The notes beneath the pieces were generated by a model, which saw only the letters and a program-made list of their open reading frames with translations, searched no databases and was not told where the DNA came from. A DNA stretch of 64,000 bases from the NCBI GenBank assembly GCA_021464415.1, contig CM038469.1, positions 10,704,501 to 10,768,500 on the forward strand, given 5' to 3'. Positions 36,050 to 49,345 of the stretch are shown one piece after another (the first letter of the stretch is position 1; every line of letters begins with the position of its first letter). A program made the position numbers and the translations under genes. The DNA is from Lonicera japonica (lineage: Eukaryota > Streptophyta > Magnoliopsida > Dipsacales > Caprifoliaceae).

Positions 36050-37134
36050 AATAATGAGCATGATTAAAAGGAGGAGGAATCTTTAATCAATTAAATTGAA
36101 TTAATCTTTTTATTTTATTTTCCTTTTACTTTTATCTCACCATATTAAATCCATTTAATCTTCAATTTGGCCCAATTTTAAAGATAACTTTATGAAACAT
36201 GTTAGATCTGAAAAAAAAAATCCAATAATTTATGTCGATGGGACTTTTCGGATTTTAGCAAAACGCAGTAAAAATACTTGAAATTAGATTTAACTCAAAA
36301 GACTTTTAATTTCGAATTTTAACACTCCACCATCACCTATACTTTAAATCAAACCATAAAACTAACTTACCTTAGGTCTTGAAATATGTACGGTGCATCC
36401 AGTAAGTTCGACGAGTTTTCGTTGATTGTTGCATCTTCAAATTGACTCTAACAATCTCCCATTTTGACTATTTTGATGACAAAACTCATACAGCTAATAC
36501 AAACGCTTTTGATGCAATGTCTATAAGATCTCAATTACAAATTCTAAGTCGCAATAGTCCATACAATAACAAGACTCAAAGATGTGCTTAACTCTAAATC
36601 TCGATGTTGGCTGCAACACTTCACAAGGCAAAAATGCGAGCTATTGACATGAATGATGAACATGATTAAAAAGAGGAATCTTTAATCAATTAAATGGAAT
36701 TAATCTTTTTATTTTATTTTCCTTTTACTTTTGTCTCACCATATTAAATCCGTTTGATCTCTAATTCGACCCAATTTTTAGAGACAACTTTATGAAATAT
36801 TTTAGATATGAAAAAAAAAGTTTTCTCAATAATTTGTGCTGATGGGACTTTTTAGATTTTGACAAAACGCAGTAAAAATACTTAAAATTAGATTAACTCA
36901 AAAGACTTTTAATTTCGAGTTTTGTCTTTCTACCATCACCTATATTTTGAATCAAACCATAAAACCAACTTACCTTAGGTCTTGAATTATGTACGATGGA
37001 TCTAGTAACTTAGGCAAGTTTTCGTTGATTGTTGCATCTTCAAATCTTCAATTTAATTATAACAATCTCCCATTTTGGCTATTCTGATGACAAAACTTAT
37101 ATATCACATACAAACGCTTTCAAGGGATTGTCTA
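36050..37134 (-). mobile_element. Tandem pair of Copia LTRs (minus strand)
   Basis: Two related units, LTR 36050-36453 and LTR 36651-37064, are each followed to the right by a Copia trailer with the minus-strand polypurine tract AAAATGGGAGATTG. LTR starts are TGTTAGAGTC and TGTTATAATT on the minus strand. Shared blocks include CAAAACGCAGTAAAAATACTT and the CTTACCTTAGGTCTTGAA segment. The arrangement LTR–trailer–LTR–trailer suggests unequal recombination. A solo LTR interrupts the second trailer at 37135. Confidence 0.7.
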
Positions 37135-39176
37135 TGTAACATCTTGTATTTATGTTAATGTTAATTTTCTTGTATCAAGTTAATATTGTGTGGAATTTGT
37201 ATTTCTAAAAAATTTTATATCCATTGTTTGACGAAAAGTTCCTCCGAAAACGGTAGATCTTTGAATTACCTTTCCATGAATATAAAATTGTCCCAATCGG
37301 AATACCGAGTGAAAAGTTATGGCCAAAACAAGAACAGGATAGCAGGGTGGATCAAAAGTTTAACTGCAGACCAGTATAGAGGTTTTGGCATACCGGTCCG
37401 ACGTTTAAGTTTTGGGGAAAAGTTTGGCCACAGACCGATATTTAGTTTTTGGCCCAGTCCGGCGTATAAAAATTAGGGAAATTTAAGTTGCGGACCGTTA
37501 CTCCATTTTCAGCATACCGGTCCGCCATCAGAAACAGTGCACCAAATTAGCTCAATTTAAGTGCGTTTTATCCCCTTTTTCCACTCATTTTTGACCAAAA
37601 CGCCTCCTCCTACCTAGAAGCTTCTAGAGAGAGAAAGATAAGAGTTCTTAAGTGAGGTTTGCTTATTTTTCATCCCCGATCAAAGATTTACGCTCCAAAT
37701 CACTCGAATCATCTTCTTATTTACTATTCATCATCTTCTTCGTGGGGATTGCTTGGGGAGAGACATGAATCTTCATCTTTTCTTCTTCCTTCTCGCTAAT
37801 AACACAAGGTAGGGGTTTTCTTGCTTTCAAAACTTAATAATTTCCTTTTATTTCTTGATATTGGTCGCTTTTGACTTGTATTTTGTTTGTGTATTTGAAT
37901 ATAAGTGAAATTATGATATTTTTTGTGATTAATAAAGCTATAGAAGTATGAGTTAAGACAAAATATGCCATTCACACTTGCTTTAAAGTATTATTTGAAC
38001 TATGTGAGATATCTCTTGGTTGTGTGAATAATATTTGTTCTTAAAAATGGGTTATTGATGGATTACACATACCAAGAAATATAAAGTGGGACTTGGCTGA
38101 TTGTGTATGGCATAAATTGTCCCATATGTTTATTAAATGGCATGTTTTGCATATTCAATATCCATATTGTATCAACTAGAGGCCCGAAAATCTTATGGCA
38201 AGTTCTTAAACAGAATTGTGGCTTGTGGTTTGATTGCCTATCTCATGAAAGGCCTTTATTTTATTTATTGGTTCAGGGAACTTGTATCTCTCAAAAATGG
38301 ATATTTTTATCGAATGAATAGTGCTTGTCGAGATGGAAAAATAATTAAGGCCTGGTGCCCTTGGGTTGAAAATTCCTAAACCTCTGGGGGAGCAATGTTT
38401 GGCTGCCTATAAGCCACCAGTGTGGAGCCCGAAAACCTAGGCAAATTGGCAAGGCACTATGGCTTTTTTTGTTATTTGTGTTTATATGGGATCGGGATGA
38501 TTGATCCCAATGCTGCTGTTATCTATATTCGTATGAGATCGGGACGATTGATCCTAAGGTATCAGCATGATGATCTTATATCTCGAGTAGCAATAGAATA
38601 TACTCACAGCTCAGGCTTTTTATTATACAGTAATCTGTTGACACGGGAGGTAACCTGCATTAGCATGTTCATGCATCGTTACTTGATGATAATGGTTCTT
38701 GTTGACATTAATTAAGTAAATATGGTTTGAAAGATATGATTATAAACATGTTTTCGAATATATGCCCTATAATTAGCCTACTGAGCAAATAGTTCACCTC
38801 TGTTTTCTTTAAAATATTACAGGTACTCATGAGTCCCATGAAGACAAAAAAGCGACGGGATCAGGGATGAAATAGAAGCTCTGATACAATTCATTTTTTA
38901 TGTATACATGTTTCCACGGGAAGCCACGGCTAGCCCAATAGTTGTATATGTTTTTTATTCCACCCTGTTCGTCATGTATAATTATTATATGCATGTTTGA
39001 AGGTTATCTCACAATTATATACTGCATGCTTGACTTATCACATGATATACATGTTGCGTTGTTTTTCTTGTTTACTTATATACTCCTACACCCATTTTAT
39101 TTAATTTAGGATGGTTAGTAATGCTCCAGGTCTTAATTACGAGTGTTATCCTATAGATTAAGGCGAGGGCATTACA
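37135..39176 (+). mobile_element. Solo Gypsy-type LTR with 5-bp target duplication
   Basis: The 2042-bp segment begins TGTAACATCTTG and ends GCGAGGGCATTACA. It is flanked by GTCTA at 37130-37134 and 39177-39181. It carries ACCGGTCCG-type motifs at about 37392-37525, like the Gypsy LTR at 12350-12540, plus GA-rich leader-like sequence near 37628. No primer site or coding sequence is inside. Confidence 0.9.
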
Positions 39177-39499
39177 GTCTAGATAGTATATATTGCTTGA
39201 CGATAAAGCATTGTCTAGATAGTAAAATTTAATAGGTTTACATCTCTCTAAGAAATATTGAATAATAGACGACCTCACTAATGGGGCATATTGTTCAAAA
39301 TCTTAGGTTGCTGGCGAATGTCTTTTGAAATAGTAGAGGTACCATATTTAAAATATATGTTCAAAGTTATTATTGTCCATCATAATTTGTATTTTTATGT
39401 GATTCTCAAGTTTAAATGGCAAACTCTTTTGATCCACTTTTAATTATTCTCAACTAAAACAAATTGATTGGGCCTAATTATATTGAATAAAAAAAAGGA

Positions 39500-40687
39500 A
39501 CTTGAACATTGTGCTTACTGCTATAAAGTACAAGTTTATGCTCACTGAGTCTTGCCCAACAGAACTTGTTAAGAGGCGATAGATAAGGAAACCCAGGCTT
39601 GCCGGAGGTAAAAAAAGGCTGAAGAAATGGCGTGATTTTACATTCTCACATTTTTGTCAAATGTGTTGCAACATCAGCATTAGTCTTTTATCACCGCAAA
39701 CGACATAATACTGAACCTCAAAGATAAGTTTGTGGATCAGGATCGTGCCGCAAGGCAGGTTATGATGAAAGGCCTTATAAACACAACTATAGTTAAAGGA
39801 ACCCAAGTTAGGGATCATATTTTGGAATATGATTAGTCTTCTGAATGAACTAGAGATCCTTGGAGCTGAAATCGATGTGGAAACTCAGGTTCATATCGTT
39901 CTCCAGTCGCTACTGGACTTATTTAAGGGATTCTGACATAATTACAACATAAATAAGCTTTATTCATTGTTGGAACTTCTATAAAGAATTACAAGCAGCT
40001 GAGGGACTCCTTGGTAAGCTGGCTAGTGCTCTAGTGGCTGGGAAAGCTTTTACTTCTATGCCCAAAAGTAAGAAAGGAAGAAGAAGAATGCATAAGATGC
40101 GATCCCACATGGAGCAGTGCCTGCAGTAGTTGTTGAACCTCTAAGAGGAATGACAAAGCCTACGAGCCAGTGTTTTCACTGTCAATAGAAAGTGCATTTG
40201 AAGAAAGATTGTCTCCGTTTCCTAAACCGTCAAAACAACACATGTAAATTTCATCTATTTATTGTTGTATCTTGTTTAGTGGTCCGATCTACCAGTACCT
40301 GGTGTGTAAATTCAGGAGCCACTAATCATGTTTGCAATACTTGGCAGGGGTTTCAGGAAACCAAACAACTTGAAAATAAAGAAATTTATTTACATATGGG
40401 CAGATACGAATGTGGCAACAGTTTTAGTAAAAGATGTTTATCTTCAGTTTAGTCAGAATATGATATTAGTGATTAAAGAATGTGTATATGTATCTTCTAT
40501 TAGAAGGAATTTGATTTCTATTTCTAGATTGGTTGAGGACAAATATTTTGTTCATTTTAATGATAAATTAGTTATCATTAGAAAAAATAAACACTTTGTT
40601 TGTTCTGGTACATCAGTGATTGATCTTTATAATATTAATCCTGACTTGCCAGTACTGCAACTAAGTGAATTGAATAACTCATTATAG
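39500..40687 (+). pseudogene. Copia gag–protease remnant (plus strand)
   Basis: Broken gag sequence (KFMLTESCPTELVKR-like start near 39530) leads to a CX2CX4HX4C knuckle at about 40171-40212. That knuckle has an in-frame TAG inside it (CFHCQ-stop-KVHLKKDC). The protease region reads WCVNSGATNHVCN (about 40299-40340), with Asn where the catalytic Asp is expected. It is followed in another frame by VKDVYLQF…VYVSSIRRNLISISRL (about 40427-40535). Homology ends abruptly near 40687, where the next domain appears on the opposite strand. Confidence 0.8.
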
Positions 40688-41200
40688 ATCTTACCATTTC
40701 CATAAGAGTCATATTTCTTCTTTTTATTACACCATTATGTTGTGGCATCCTCGGTGTAGACAACTGAGATGTAATCCCATTCTCTAATAAGTATTCTTTG
40801 AATTCTCCCAAGAGGTATTCACAACCATGATCTGATCGTAGTGATTTGATACATTTTTCTAGACGCTTCTCCATTTATGCCTTGAATAATCATCTGTAAA
40901 TGTGATGAAATACTCAAAGCCTGCTATAGTTTGGACATTCATGTGACCATATAAATCAGAGTGAACCAGTTTTAACTGTTCTTTAGCGCTATAGCCATTT
41001 GCCGAGAATGATCTGTTAGTCATTTTACCTTCTAAATAGGATTCATAAACTGGAAGTGCCTCCACTTCCAATGAATCTAATGGTCCATTTTTGACCAGTT
41101 TTTGAATTCTTTTTAGATTAATATAACCAAGGCGTAAGTGATAAAAATAAGTTTGGTTCATTTTGAAGGTTCCTTTCTCTTGATTAGTATAACATATCAA
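40635..41200 (-). pseudogene. Copia pre-integrase/integrase fragment (inverted)
   Basis: On the minus strand, 41200-40859 encodes the GAG-pre-integrase finger (YHLRLGYINLKRIQKLV, CESYL-like region) and the start of the integrase core (LVHSDLYGHMN, FITFTDDYSR). 40874-40635 continues the core (LRSDHGCEYL, TPRMPQHNGVIKRRNMTL). About 20 residues are missing at the joint. These are the domains that should directly follow the plus-strand protease at 40687, so the segment of roughly 40688-41186 appears inverted within one element. Confidence 0.8.
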
Positions 41201-43514
41201 TTACAGATTCTAAGTCGCATTAGTCCGTACAATAACAAGACTCAAAGACATGCCTAACACTAAATTTCGATGTCGGCGGCAACAATCCACAAGGCAAGAA
41301 AGCGAGCCGGATAATTAACTTGTTAATCCTGAAACACCAAAGCTCAATAAATACCTAATAAAGTCTGGCGTAAAGAGATATAACAATCAAATAAGCAAAA
41401 AAATATATATCTTTTCCCCTCAAAATATTCCTTATTTACTATTCCCCCTCACATAGACATTCTCTCTCTTCATCTCTCCCCTTTTTTGTCATAGGAATAA
41501 ACAAAGTAATGAGCATGAAAAGTAATAAAGCATAAAAAACAAGATCATGCAAAACAATAATATCAATTAACACATAAACATATCTTGTTCAATTAAAGCG
41601 ATTCTAGCTAGCAAAGATATACGGTAATCTCAAAATCTTCTAACTAAACCTCAAGAAACCTTTCATCACCAGTTCTTAACTTTCTGTGGATTTGGTTTAG
41701 AATTTTGAGAGCAAAATTGCCCAAATTTTTTTTATCTAACACACATACTTGACATCATTGCTATGTAATATGTATCAAATCCAAAATATATCAATTAAAC
41801 TTCAAAACACATGATTTCCATTAACATTAAATGTTTACTATGCATATAACAACTTATTAACACTTCAACATATATAGGCCAAGTAACACAGAATACAAGT
41901 GTATATCCCATGGTGATGTAAATATGGATCATACAAAGCGCTATTGAATAATATAAGTTCTGAAACACTCGCGCACCCATATACAAGATAATTTAGAAAG
42001 CCACTAAAGCCATTAATTTTTCAATTATTTTTTTTCTCCCTCAAAAGTGATGGAGACATAAATACAGGATCGTTTGATATTGCATATAGATTGAACAAAA
42101 TAATTTACTAAAACCCTATAAGAATAAAGGGATTTCACCTTTGTGGATCATGTAGAGGATCCATATGAGGAGACTAGGGTTTGAAAGTATCATATTGCTT
42201 TTTGGTCAGATTTTTCAATTCTCGCTCGGCTCCGAAAATCGATTGTTTTTGCTACCGAAACAACTTTTGATCGTCTTGATTTTTCGTTTAGCAAATATAA
42301 CTTTGCGTTCTGAATGACATATCCAAAAATCAGTCCGATCCAACGGTGAGATCAAAAGTTACGATTGATTTACGACTGCAATACCGAAAACCTAAAGATC
42401 TTATATCGTATTTCTTTAGCCATCAAATCTTGCACCGAGTGTGGGCTATGGTATCACTAAGATTTTCTCATCTCTCAATATAACAAACCCTAACTCATGA
42501 GAATTATTGTTATAATGAGAAGAGACAAAGCTGGCGTATATATAAGGCTACGATAGGGACCTTAAGGAGAAATAAGTGTTTGGGCTTCTTATGAAAAGTT
42601 GGAATCCTAATTCCACTATGAATTAGTTCCTTCCAAAAATTATAATTCACACCACTAAAGAATTATAGTTGCACTCCCGTCCTTATCTCAAAATTATATT
42701 TCGAGCTCCTTATTATTAAATATTTATTATTCTCCCCACGTTAAGATTATAGATAACCGTCATTTAAATTAAATTACTGTCAATTATATTTAAATGTCTT
42801 CTTAATCCTTGAGCCTACCACTTAATTTATTTGACATGTCGGATTAACATAATCCACGTGCAGGGTTTGACATGATCAAAACTTATAACCTTCTCAAGGG
42901 GCTATCATCAATCTCTATACCGGGACGTGGATTCCATCAATAATTAATATTCAGCATACATATAGTGTCGTCATCCAATTCACGAAGATTATTGATCCAT
43001 AAATGAATCTCACTCTTAATGAGTCAAAATAACAAACACTACATATATATATTTATTAATTATTTCAAGATTAAGAGCATAAGTAATCATAATAACCATG
43101 GAATTTTAAATTATTTTATATAGTCAGTATAAAAACAATTAACTCAAACTGGTCATATTCAATACACACAAAGTGTATTAGCACAACGAGTTAAAACTTT
43201 ACCATTTTCTGTAGTCAAGATAAACTACTAAAACTTGTGCTACAATCCTATCGATGGGTGTCCAATTCCATCTAAGACTGTGAACCATTAAACTTATATT
43301 CCACAAGAATCGATGATATGATCTTCTGTGTGTAAGCTATACTCTACACACCAAATCATCTACTATATGGAATAAAAGACACACATGCACAATATTTAAT
43401 AAATAATTTAATGCAACTATTGCCCATAAAGATTCTCATTAAAATAGCAAAACCGAGTTTATAACATATCCAAACCAACAACAAAATTATGGGTTTTAGT
43501 ATATCACTCTAACA
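41187..43514 (-). mobile_element. Copia trailer and LTR-like sequence, minus strand
   Basis: 41187-41300 repeats the Copia trailer seen at 36524-36645 (AATTACAGATTCTAAGTCGC…). 42100-43514 resembles a long LTR on the minus strand starting TGTTAGAGTGATATAC at 43514, with TATA-like GTATATATAAGG (plus strand) at about 42535. Neither the left boundary nor coding sequence could be fixed. The 700 bp between these two parts are AT-rich, with no recognisable feature. Confidence 0.4.
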
Positions 43515-46280
43515 AAAAGAAATATTTTTCTCTAAAAAATATGCAATTTTGCATCAAAATTGTGATGTGTTTGTGCAAGCATTTTCTCTTTTCGATAGAG
43601 GCTTTCACCCCTAGTGGAGGCTAGCTATTTTTATTTGGTACCTTTCGGTTATCCTTTTATTATGGTAGCCCTTTTCCATCCCCTCTACATTTTTTCCTCA
43701 CATGCTTGTCAATTAATTTTTCACTCAAAACTACATCACTAAAATCTCATTTCATTAATTACAATGGTTTTCTTAGACTCCTTCTCCTTAAATAAACAAT
43801 ATATGGGAGCTTATGAAATTTCAAATTAAAAGAAAGAGCTTAAATATATGTAATTACTCAACATGCATCAATATAGATCGTGTAGTGTAATGTTGGGATA
43901 TACACAAAAAATCTTATGTGATTGAAATAATATGCTACCGATTATCGAATTGTCAAAGCATTATGCACATATATCTCCAATTTAGCATTTAAATATAAAA
44001 TTTAGAGATATCTGAAAATTATAAAGTAGTTACAATCACATGCACGTATGTAATGAATTTTCGAAAGAATTCAGAAAATATCGCAATCGAAAATTCAAAA
44101 CCAAAATCCACTTTGCTTCGGTATCTATGCAAGGAGCTAAAACTGACTAAAGCAACAAACTCACCTAGCATAGCCATCCATCCAACCATTCTTATGCTAG
44201 GCAAACTCCCTATCACCTAAGTAGGTGCAATGATCCCTTTCGGAACCCAAATTTTCCTAATTTGTGGAGTCCTATCCTTTTTGTGTTCCTCTTTAATTGA
44301 AACCTAAACTCTCTTGTTTTTCTTATTGTCCCCTTTCAGTTTACGTTTCAGTCTAGGAATTAGAATACTCTTCATCGAAGCTCACAGTAGGAGGATGGCG
44401 GGTAGAATGGTTTGTTCGACGAACCGTAATGGCGAGCTAAGAATCATAAGGCCTACATTATGGGTGGTCGATTTGCATGATGACGGCGGGGGAAATTTGG
44501 TTGGATATTTCAAGATCTGGGGTATCACAATCTTCGTCTGGCTCAGCCTTCGCCTAGCTCATAAGTAGAACCAAAGGTAAGCAAGGTAAGTAGGTAAGTA
44601 GTTTAGGATTTTCTATTTCTTTCTTTTTCCCTTTTGTTTATTTTTTTTTCTTTTTGTTTTTAGTAGATTTGCTGTTGCTAACATACAGATTTTAGAGAGA
44701 TCATGCCGCTCTCAGGTATACTTTCCCTCTTATTCATTATTTCAATCCCTTGTATCCATGCTTTTATGCTTGTTTTGTAACATTGGGGACAATGTTGGAT
44801 TTTAGTTAAAGGAGGGAGCCCTGTGGTCAAATTTTTTCGAAAAGCCTATATGCAAGTAACTTAAGATAGTCTTTTTGCATTATTTTTATTTTCTTTCTTT
44901 CTTTCTTTCAAATTTTTTTTAAAAATCTGAGATTGCAAATTTAAGTCGTCACATCTAGTTCTGTAAAGCGTTTTACAAATCGATTAAGACTCTTAAATTA
45001 AAATTAAAATTCAATTTTATAAAGGTACGTCTATGAGATGCTAAATCATAAAATGCCTTGTAGTTGTCTGAATTTAGAAGATAGAAGCAAAGGAAATGAT
45101 ATAGGCCGTCTTTGTTTTAGCCACTAGCTTTGGCATGTCCTTACATTTTATCCGTAGTAGCCCTTATGAAGTATGAAGCCTTGTTTTTATTGCTACACCT
45201 ATAGTTAAACCCGAACCAGTACCATAAATTCCACATCACTTGGCTCGTTTGCACAAAAGGCTCAAAAGTAGAGGCAAAGTAAAGTATGTTTATCTAAAAA
45301 AAAAATTAACAAGATAGCAGAAAAAGCAAAGAATGTTATGTATGCATTGAAAAATAAATATACAAGAATGATGATGTTTATTGAAAATGCAATTTGAAGG
45401 TTGTATGCAATAGAGAGAGAATGTGGGTATAAAAGTAAAAGAAATACTGAAAAGCCTCTGAGCATTACAAAAATAAGCAAACGAGTCTTTTGAATCCTCA
45501 ATTGACCCGTTCATTTCGTAGCCATTAGCCCCAGCCTTGTTATAACTTGGTAAAGTCATACTTGATCCTTAGTGGCTTAGTTTCGAGATTTATATAATGA
45601 GAAGGTGTACAAAAGTATTCTCGCCTTTTTAAAACTTGAATATTTTTCATAAAGACTCATGTTCTTTCACTTTAGCATCTTTTTATTTAAACATACTTGA
45701 GGCATTTGATTTTGATTATAAATATTTCATTTAGCCCGTATATGGAGAGATACACCTGATTCGGAGCAATTTATTTGTTGAGTGTATGCCCGATAAGAGT
45801 TTGAGTCAAAATTTAGCATGAATAGAGTATGAATCTATGATTGATTTTGAAAGTTAAAAGTCAATGCATTTACCCATGCACGCACGCACATTTCTGATTT
45901 TTATTTATGCTATGTCGTAGTTTGAATGCATCAAGATTGCTATTTCTCTTGTATAGCTCTTGCTAATGTATCACGAAGTCAATTTAGGTCCTTGTTGAGT
46001 CATTTAAGAGGGAATTTATGCATGATATGCGAGTTTGGGACAAGACTTGAACTGCAATTGAGAATTTTGTGGGTATATTCACTGAAAATCCTCACGAGAC
46101 ATAAATCTTCCTACTAGGTGTGACCTAGGGGTTTAAAGGCTTATTGGATGCGCTTAATGCAACTGTTTAGTTTATGATTGTGTTTTTCTTTCTTTCTTTT
46201 ATGTGTTTATTTTTAGAGATATATGTTATTTTATTACTCCATTGCGAGGATCTAGCAATATGTTAGTTGGGGGAGGTGAT
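43515..46280 (+). mobile_element. Internal 3' region of an Athila/Tat-like Gypsy element
   Basis: No polymerase domain is visible. The stretch has the usual noncoding wording of these elements: ACATTGGGGACAATGTTGG at about 44782, with a GGAGGGAGCCC tract near 44811. It ends in the polypurine tract GGGGGAGGTGAT (46269-46280) before an LTR. A frame at 44314-44568 (84 codons) and low-complexity frames have no family features. The left boundary is arbitrary. Confidence 0.45.
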
Positions 46281-48862
46281 TGAGCCCAGAATATGCATTT
46301 ATAATTCCTTAAACAAGGCTTAATTAACTTCTAGTTACCATCTAAAACCGGAAATTACATGTAAATTGAGTTTAAACATGAAAAAAGGCATTGCATTGTA
46401 TTTCTGTGTTAATAAGCTATTTTTGCAGGCCTAAAGTGGTTAAGCAACTGAATTTGGATGCAAGAAAGAAGGTTGAAAGCGAAAAAGTGCAAGAAGAAGG
46501 CTCGAAAAAGAAGTCAGCATCCATCCCGAGGCCCGAGGCGAGAAAAACTTCACAAACTACTCCCAAAGTGCTAGCGAGAAGTGAAAATCAAGTCCCTAAG
46601 GATGAATGAAGTGAATGAAAGTTTCCAAGAGTGATTCTAAAAGAAAACAAGCTCAATTGAATTGATTTATGAAGTTTCTAAAGAAAACCCAGAACTGTCG
46701 TAAGAAGCCCTAAATTGTAGTTGATCAAAGTTTTTATCCATTGATTATTTGAAGAAATCTCTAGAAATAAAAGTTGTAAAGCTTTGAATTACCTATGCGT
46801 AGGAAAAAATAATGGATTAATCAAAGTTCGGAGCAAAAAGTTATGAGTAAAAGAAGAAGGCATCATAAAGAAAATGGGCCCAATTTTAGGCTCAAATTCA
46901 ATTTTAAGCCATGTTTCGGCTCATTTCTTCAAGGATTATTAAAACCACGACTTGAGACACTTGTGTACTATATAAAAGGTCATATATCTCATATTTTAGG
47001 GTACACAAAAATTTAGAATTGATTAGCACAGAGGCAGAGAACACTGGAATGTTCTTGGGAGCTTTTGCACTACATTTGACGATCGAATTTGAGTGATTTT
47101 TTTTTCTTTCTTCAAAACAATTTTTTTGTTAGTTTATTTATTATATTTTAAGGTTGGAACATTAGTGTATTCAACATTAATTCATCGTTCAATTTAGTTT
47201 TTAATTCAAGTCCCAGTCGTGTACCGGGTAAACCCTAGTTTTCCTTTTTCTTTTAATTTAATTATTTTTGATTGTTTGTTTGCTTTTCTATTCATATATT
47301 AGTTTATTTATTTCATATATATATATATACCTATTCTAGAATCAATCTTAAACCCTCATTTTCTGGGCTGGTTCTAGGGTTTATAGATATATTTTATCGG
47401 TTTTACGTTGATTTATGCACGATTCTCGCTTTATATTCAAATAGTTTATCATTTTTCAATGTTATTCATATGTGATTCATTGTTTATCATTACTAATATG
47501 ATTTTCCATAATTTTTAAGGTTTTAGTCGATTTTCTTCAGCTTATGTCCGTTTTGAGTTTATTTATCGTTTTAAGTGTAAAATATTCGTTTTAAATCGGA
47601 ATTGAGAAATTCAAAAGCCGAAAGTTTTCAAATTTGATTTTCTATATTATTAGGTATTTTTATACTATTCTTAATGATTTATAATCTTGTTTACATGTTT
47701 AATTTGAATATGTCTAGCTAAATCGCTTGTTAAGGGTCCGTAATGAAAAATGCGTGATTAAACATTGAATTTAATCCAAATTAGGTTTGAATTTGATTTT
47801 TCCATTGGTTATAAATCACCTACTGAATATATGAGTGTTTTTTTTTTTTTTATCTTTGCATGCCTTAAAAACATGTTTCCATAAGTTAGTTAAAAAATTC
47901 CACTTTATTAAGTACCGTAAAACGTCAATTCACTGATTTTTTCACCAAAACCCTAACGTGGCTGATTGGAGGACGGTCTTTATTCTCTGATTAGTTGGGT
48001 TAATTTATTAAGTGAATTAGCTAATTTGGCGCTATTTTGGTATTTATTCACATAAGTGCTGAAAAAGTGCTTGTTTTGACTTTCGGCATTCTTTTAAAGA
48101 CGGATTTGATTTGAATTACGTTCAAATATATTCAAAACTTATAGGAGTCTTAAGATACTAACCTTTGAAAATTTTAATCAACTTGAATTACTTTTGCACC
48201 CACTAGCATTACTAGGTTTTAAATTACACTTTTTCAAAGTAAAAAAGCTTCACTATCGAATTCGATTACTCAAAACTAGTCTATATAATATTTGTCATGC
48301 ATGGGCTATCATATACTTGTAATAGAAATATAATTGGATGATTGGAAGGTATAGGAATTGTATCTTAGAGAAAAATCTTGTTTAAACTTAGATTTGGATT
48401 ATTCGATTGGGCTAGTTTCGTACTCCCTAACTACAGATACCCCCTAATGTTTGTTTCTCATTGATTTAAGTTCATTTAATAATCTATTTTGTCTAGTTAG
48501 TATGTCATTTTAATTAATTTATTTATTTTTAGTTTATTTGCATGTTCTCTTAGTACATTTAGGAAGCCTTTTAGCTAGGTAGATAACTTGCGCTTGTGGA
48601 TTTCCTTTACTTTTTCATCTTAAGTTTAGATTTGCCTTTAGTTTTGGTTTAGTTAATTGCTAGTTTACCTTAGTTTCATTTTTGTTCCTTATTTCCCCAA
48701 GTTAATCATCTTTTTTCCCCTTCTTCCCCCTTAGAGAGATACTTACAAAAAAAAAAATAGATTCCTTACCTTCCATGTGATTCGACCTTGGACTCCCCAA
48801 TTATATTATAACTTGACCGCTTGCACGTGGGCGTAATACTTCGCACTTTCTTAGCGTAGTCA
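46281..48862 (+). repeat. Athila/Tat-like 3' LTR
   Basis: It starts TGAGCCCAGAATATGC after the polypurine tract. It runs about 2.58 kb to sequence typical of the 3' end of such LTRs (ATTCGACCTTGGACTCCCC … CACGTGGGCG … TTAGCGTAGTCA). A short Lys/Glu-rich frame at 46391-46609 lies in the 5' part and is probably not a gene. The right end is approximate. Confidence 0.6.
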
Positions 48863-48866
48863 ATAT

Positions 48867-49345
48867 TCTCTTTTTTTTTAAGAAGGAAAATAGTAGAAGG
48901 AATGTAATTACTAAATTAAAAAGATTAAATTAGAGTATCTGGCAATGGCACAAAAAACTTGTTGTGATAAATTTTAATACTCGCAAGCGCGTGAATCAGT
49001 TTATAGTGTAATGTGTAAACAATGTCGATCCCACAAAAAAAACATCTGCACCACTATTTATAGATTACTTTGTCCAAATCCTATTATTACCCCAAAAGTA
49101 AATAAATTAACTTTTTATTTTTTTAGATATAAATATAAATATAGATAAATCTGAATATTCTATGTTTTTTTTAGAAGAAGGAAACTAGTAGAAGGAATGT
49201 AATTACTAAATTAATAAGATTAAATTAGAGTACTCAGAAACGGCGCAAAAAACTTGTTGTGATAAATTTTAATATTCGCAAATGCATGAATCAGTTTATA
49301 GTGTAGCGTGTAAGCAAGGTCGATCCCACAAAAAACTCAAATAAT
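48867..49345 (-). repeat. Duplicated LTR end plus degenerate primer site
   Basis: 48867-49045 and 49165-49340 are direct copies. Read on the minus strand each ends an LTR (TTTATCACAACA), followed by TTTTTTGTGCCATTGCC or TTTTTTGCGCCGTTTC. These look like decayed forms of the tRNA-Asp type primer site used by Athila/Tat elements. Confidence 0.6.

Noticed and set aside
37186..38715. Several 70-97-codon frames
   Set aside because: All lie within the solo LTR bounded by GTCTA duplications; no conserved protein wording.
44314..44568. 84-codon frame with basic and hydrophobic parts
   Set aside because: No recognisable family; sits in the noncoding 3' part of an Athila/Tat-like element.
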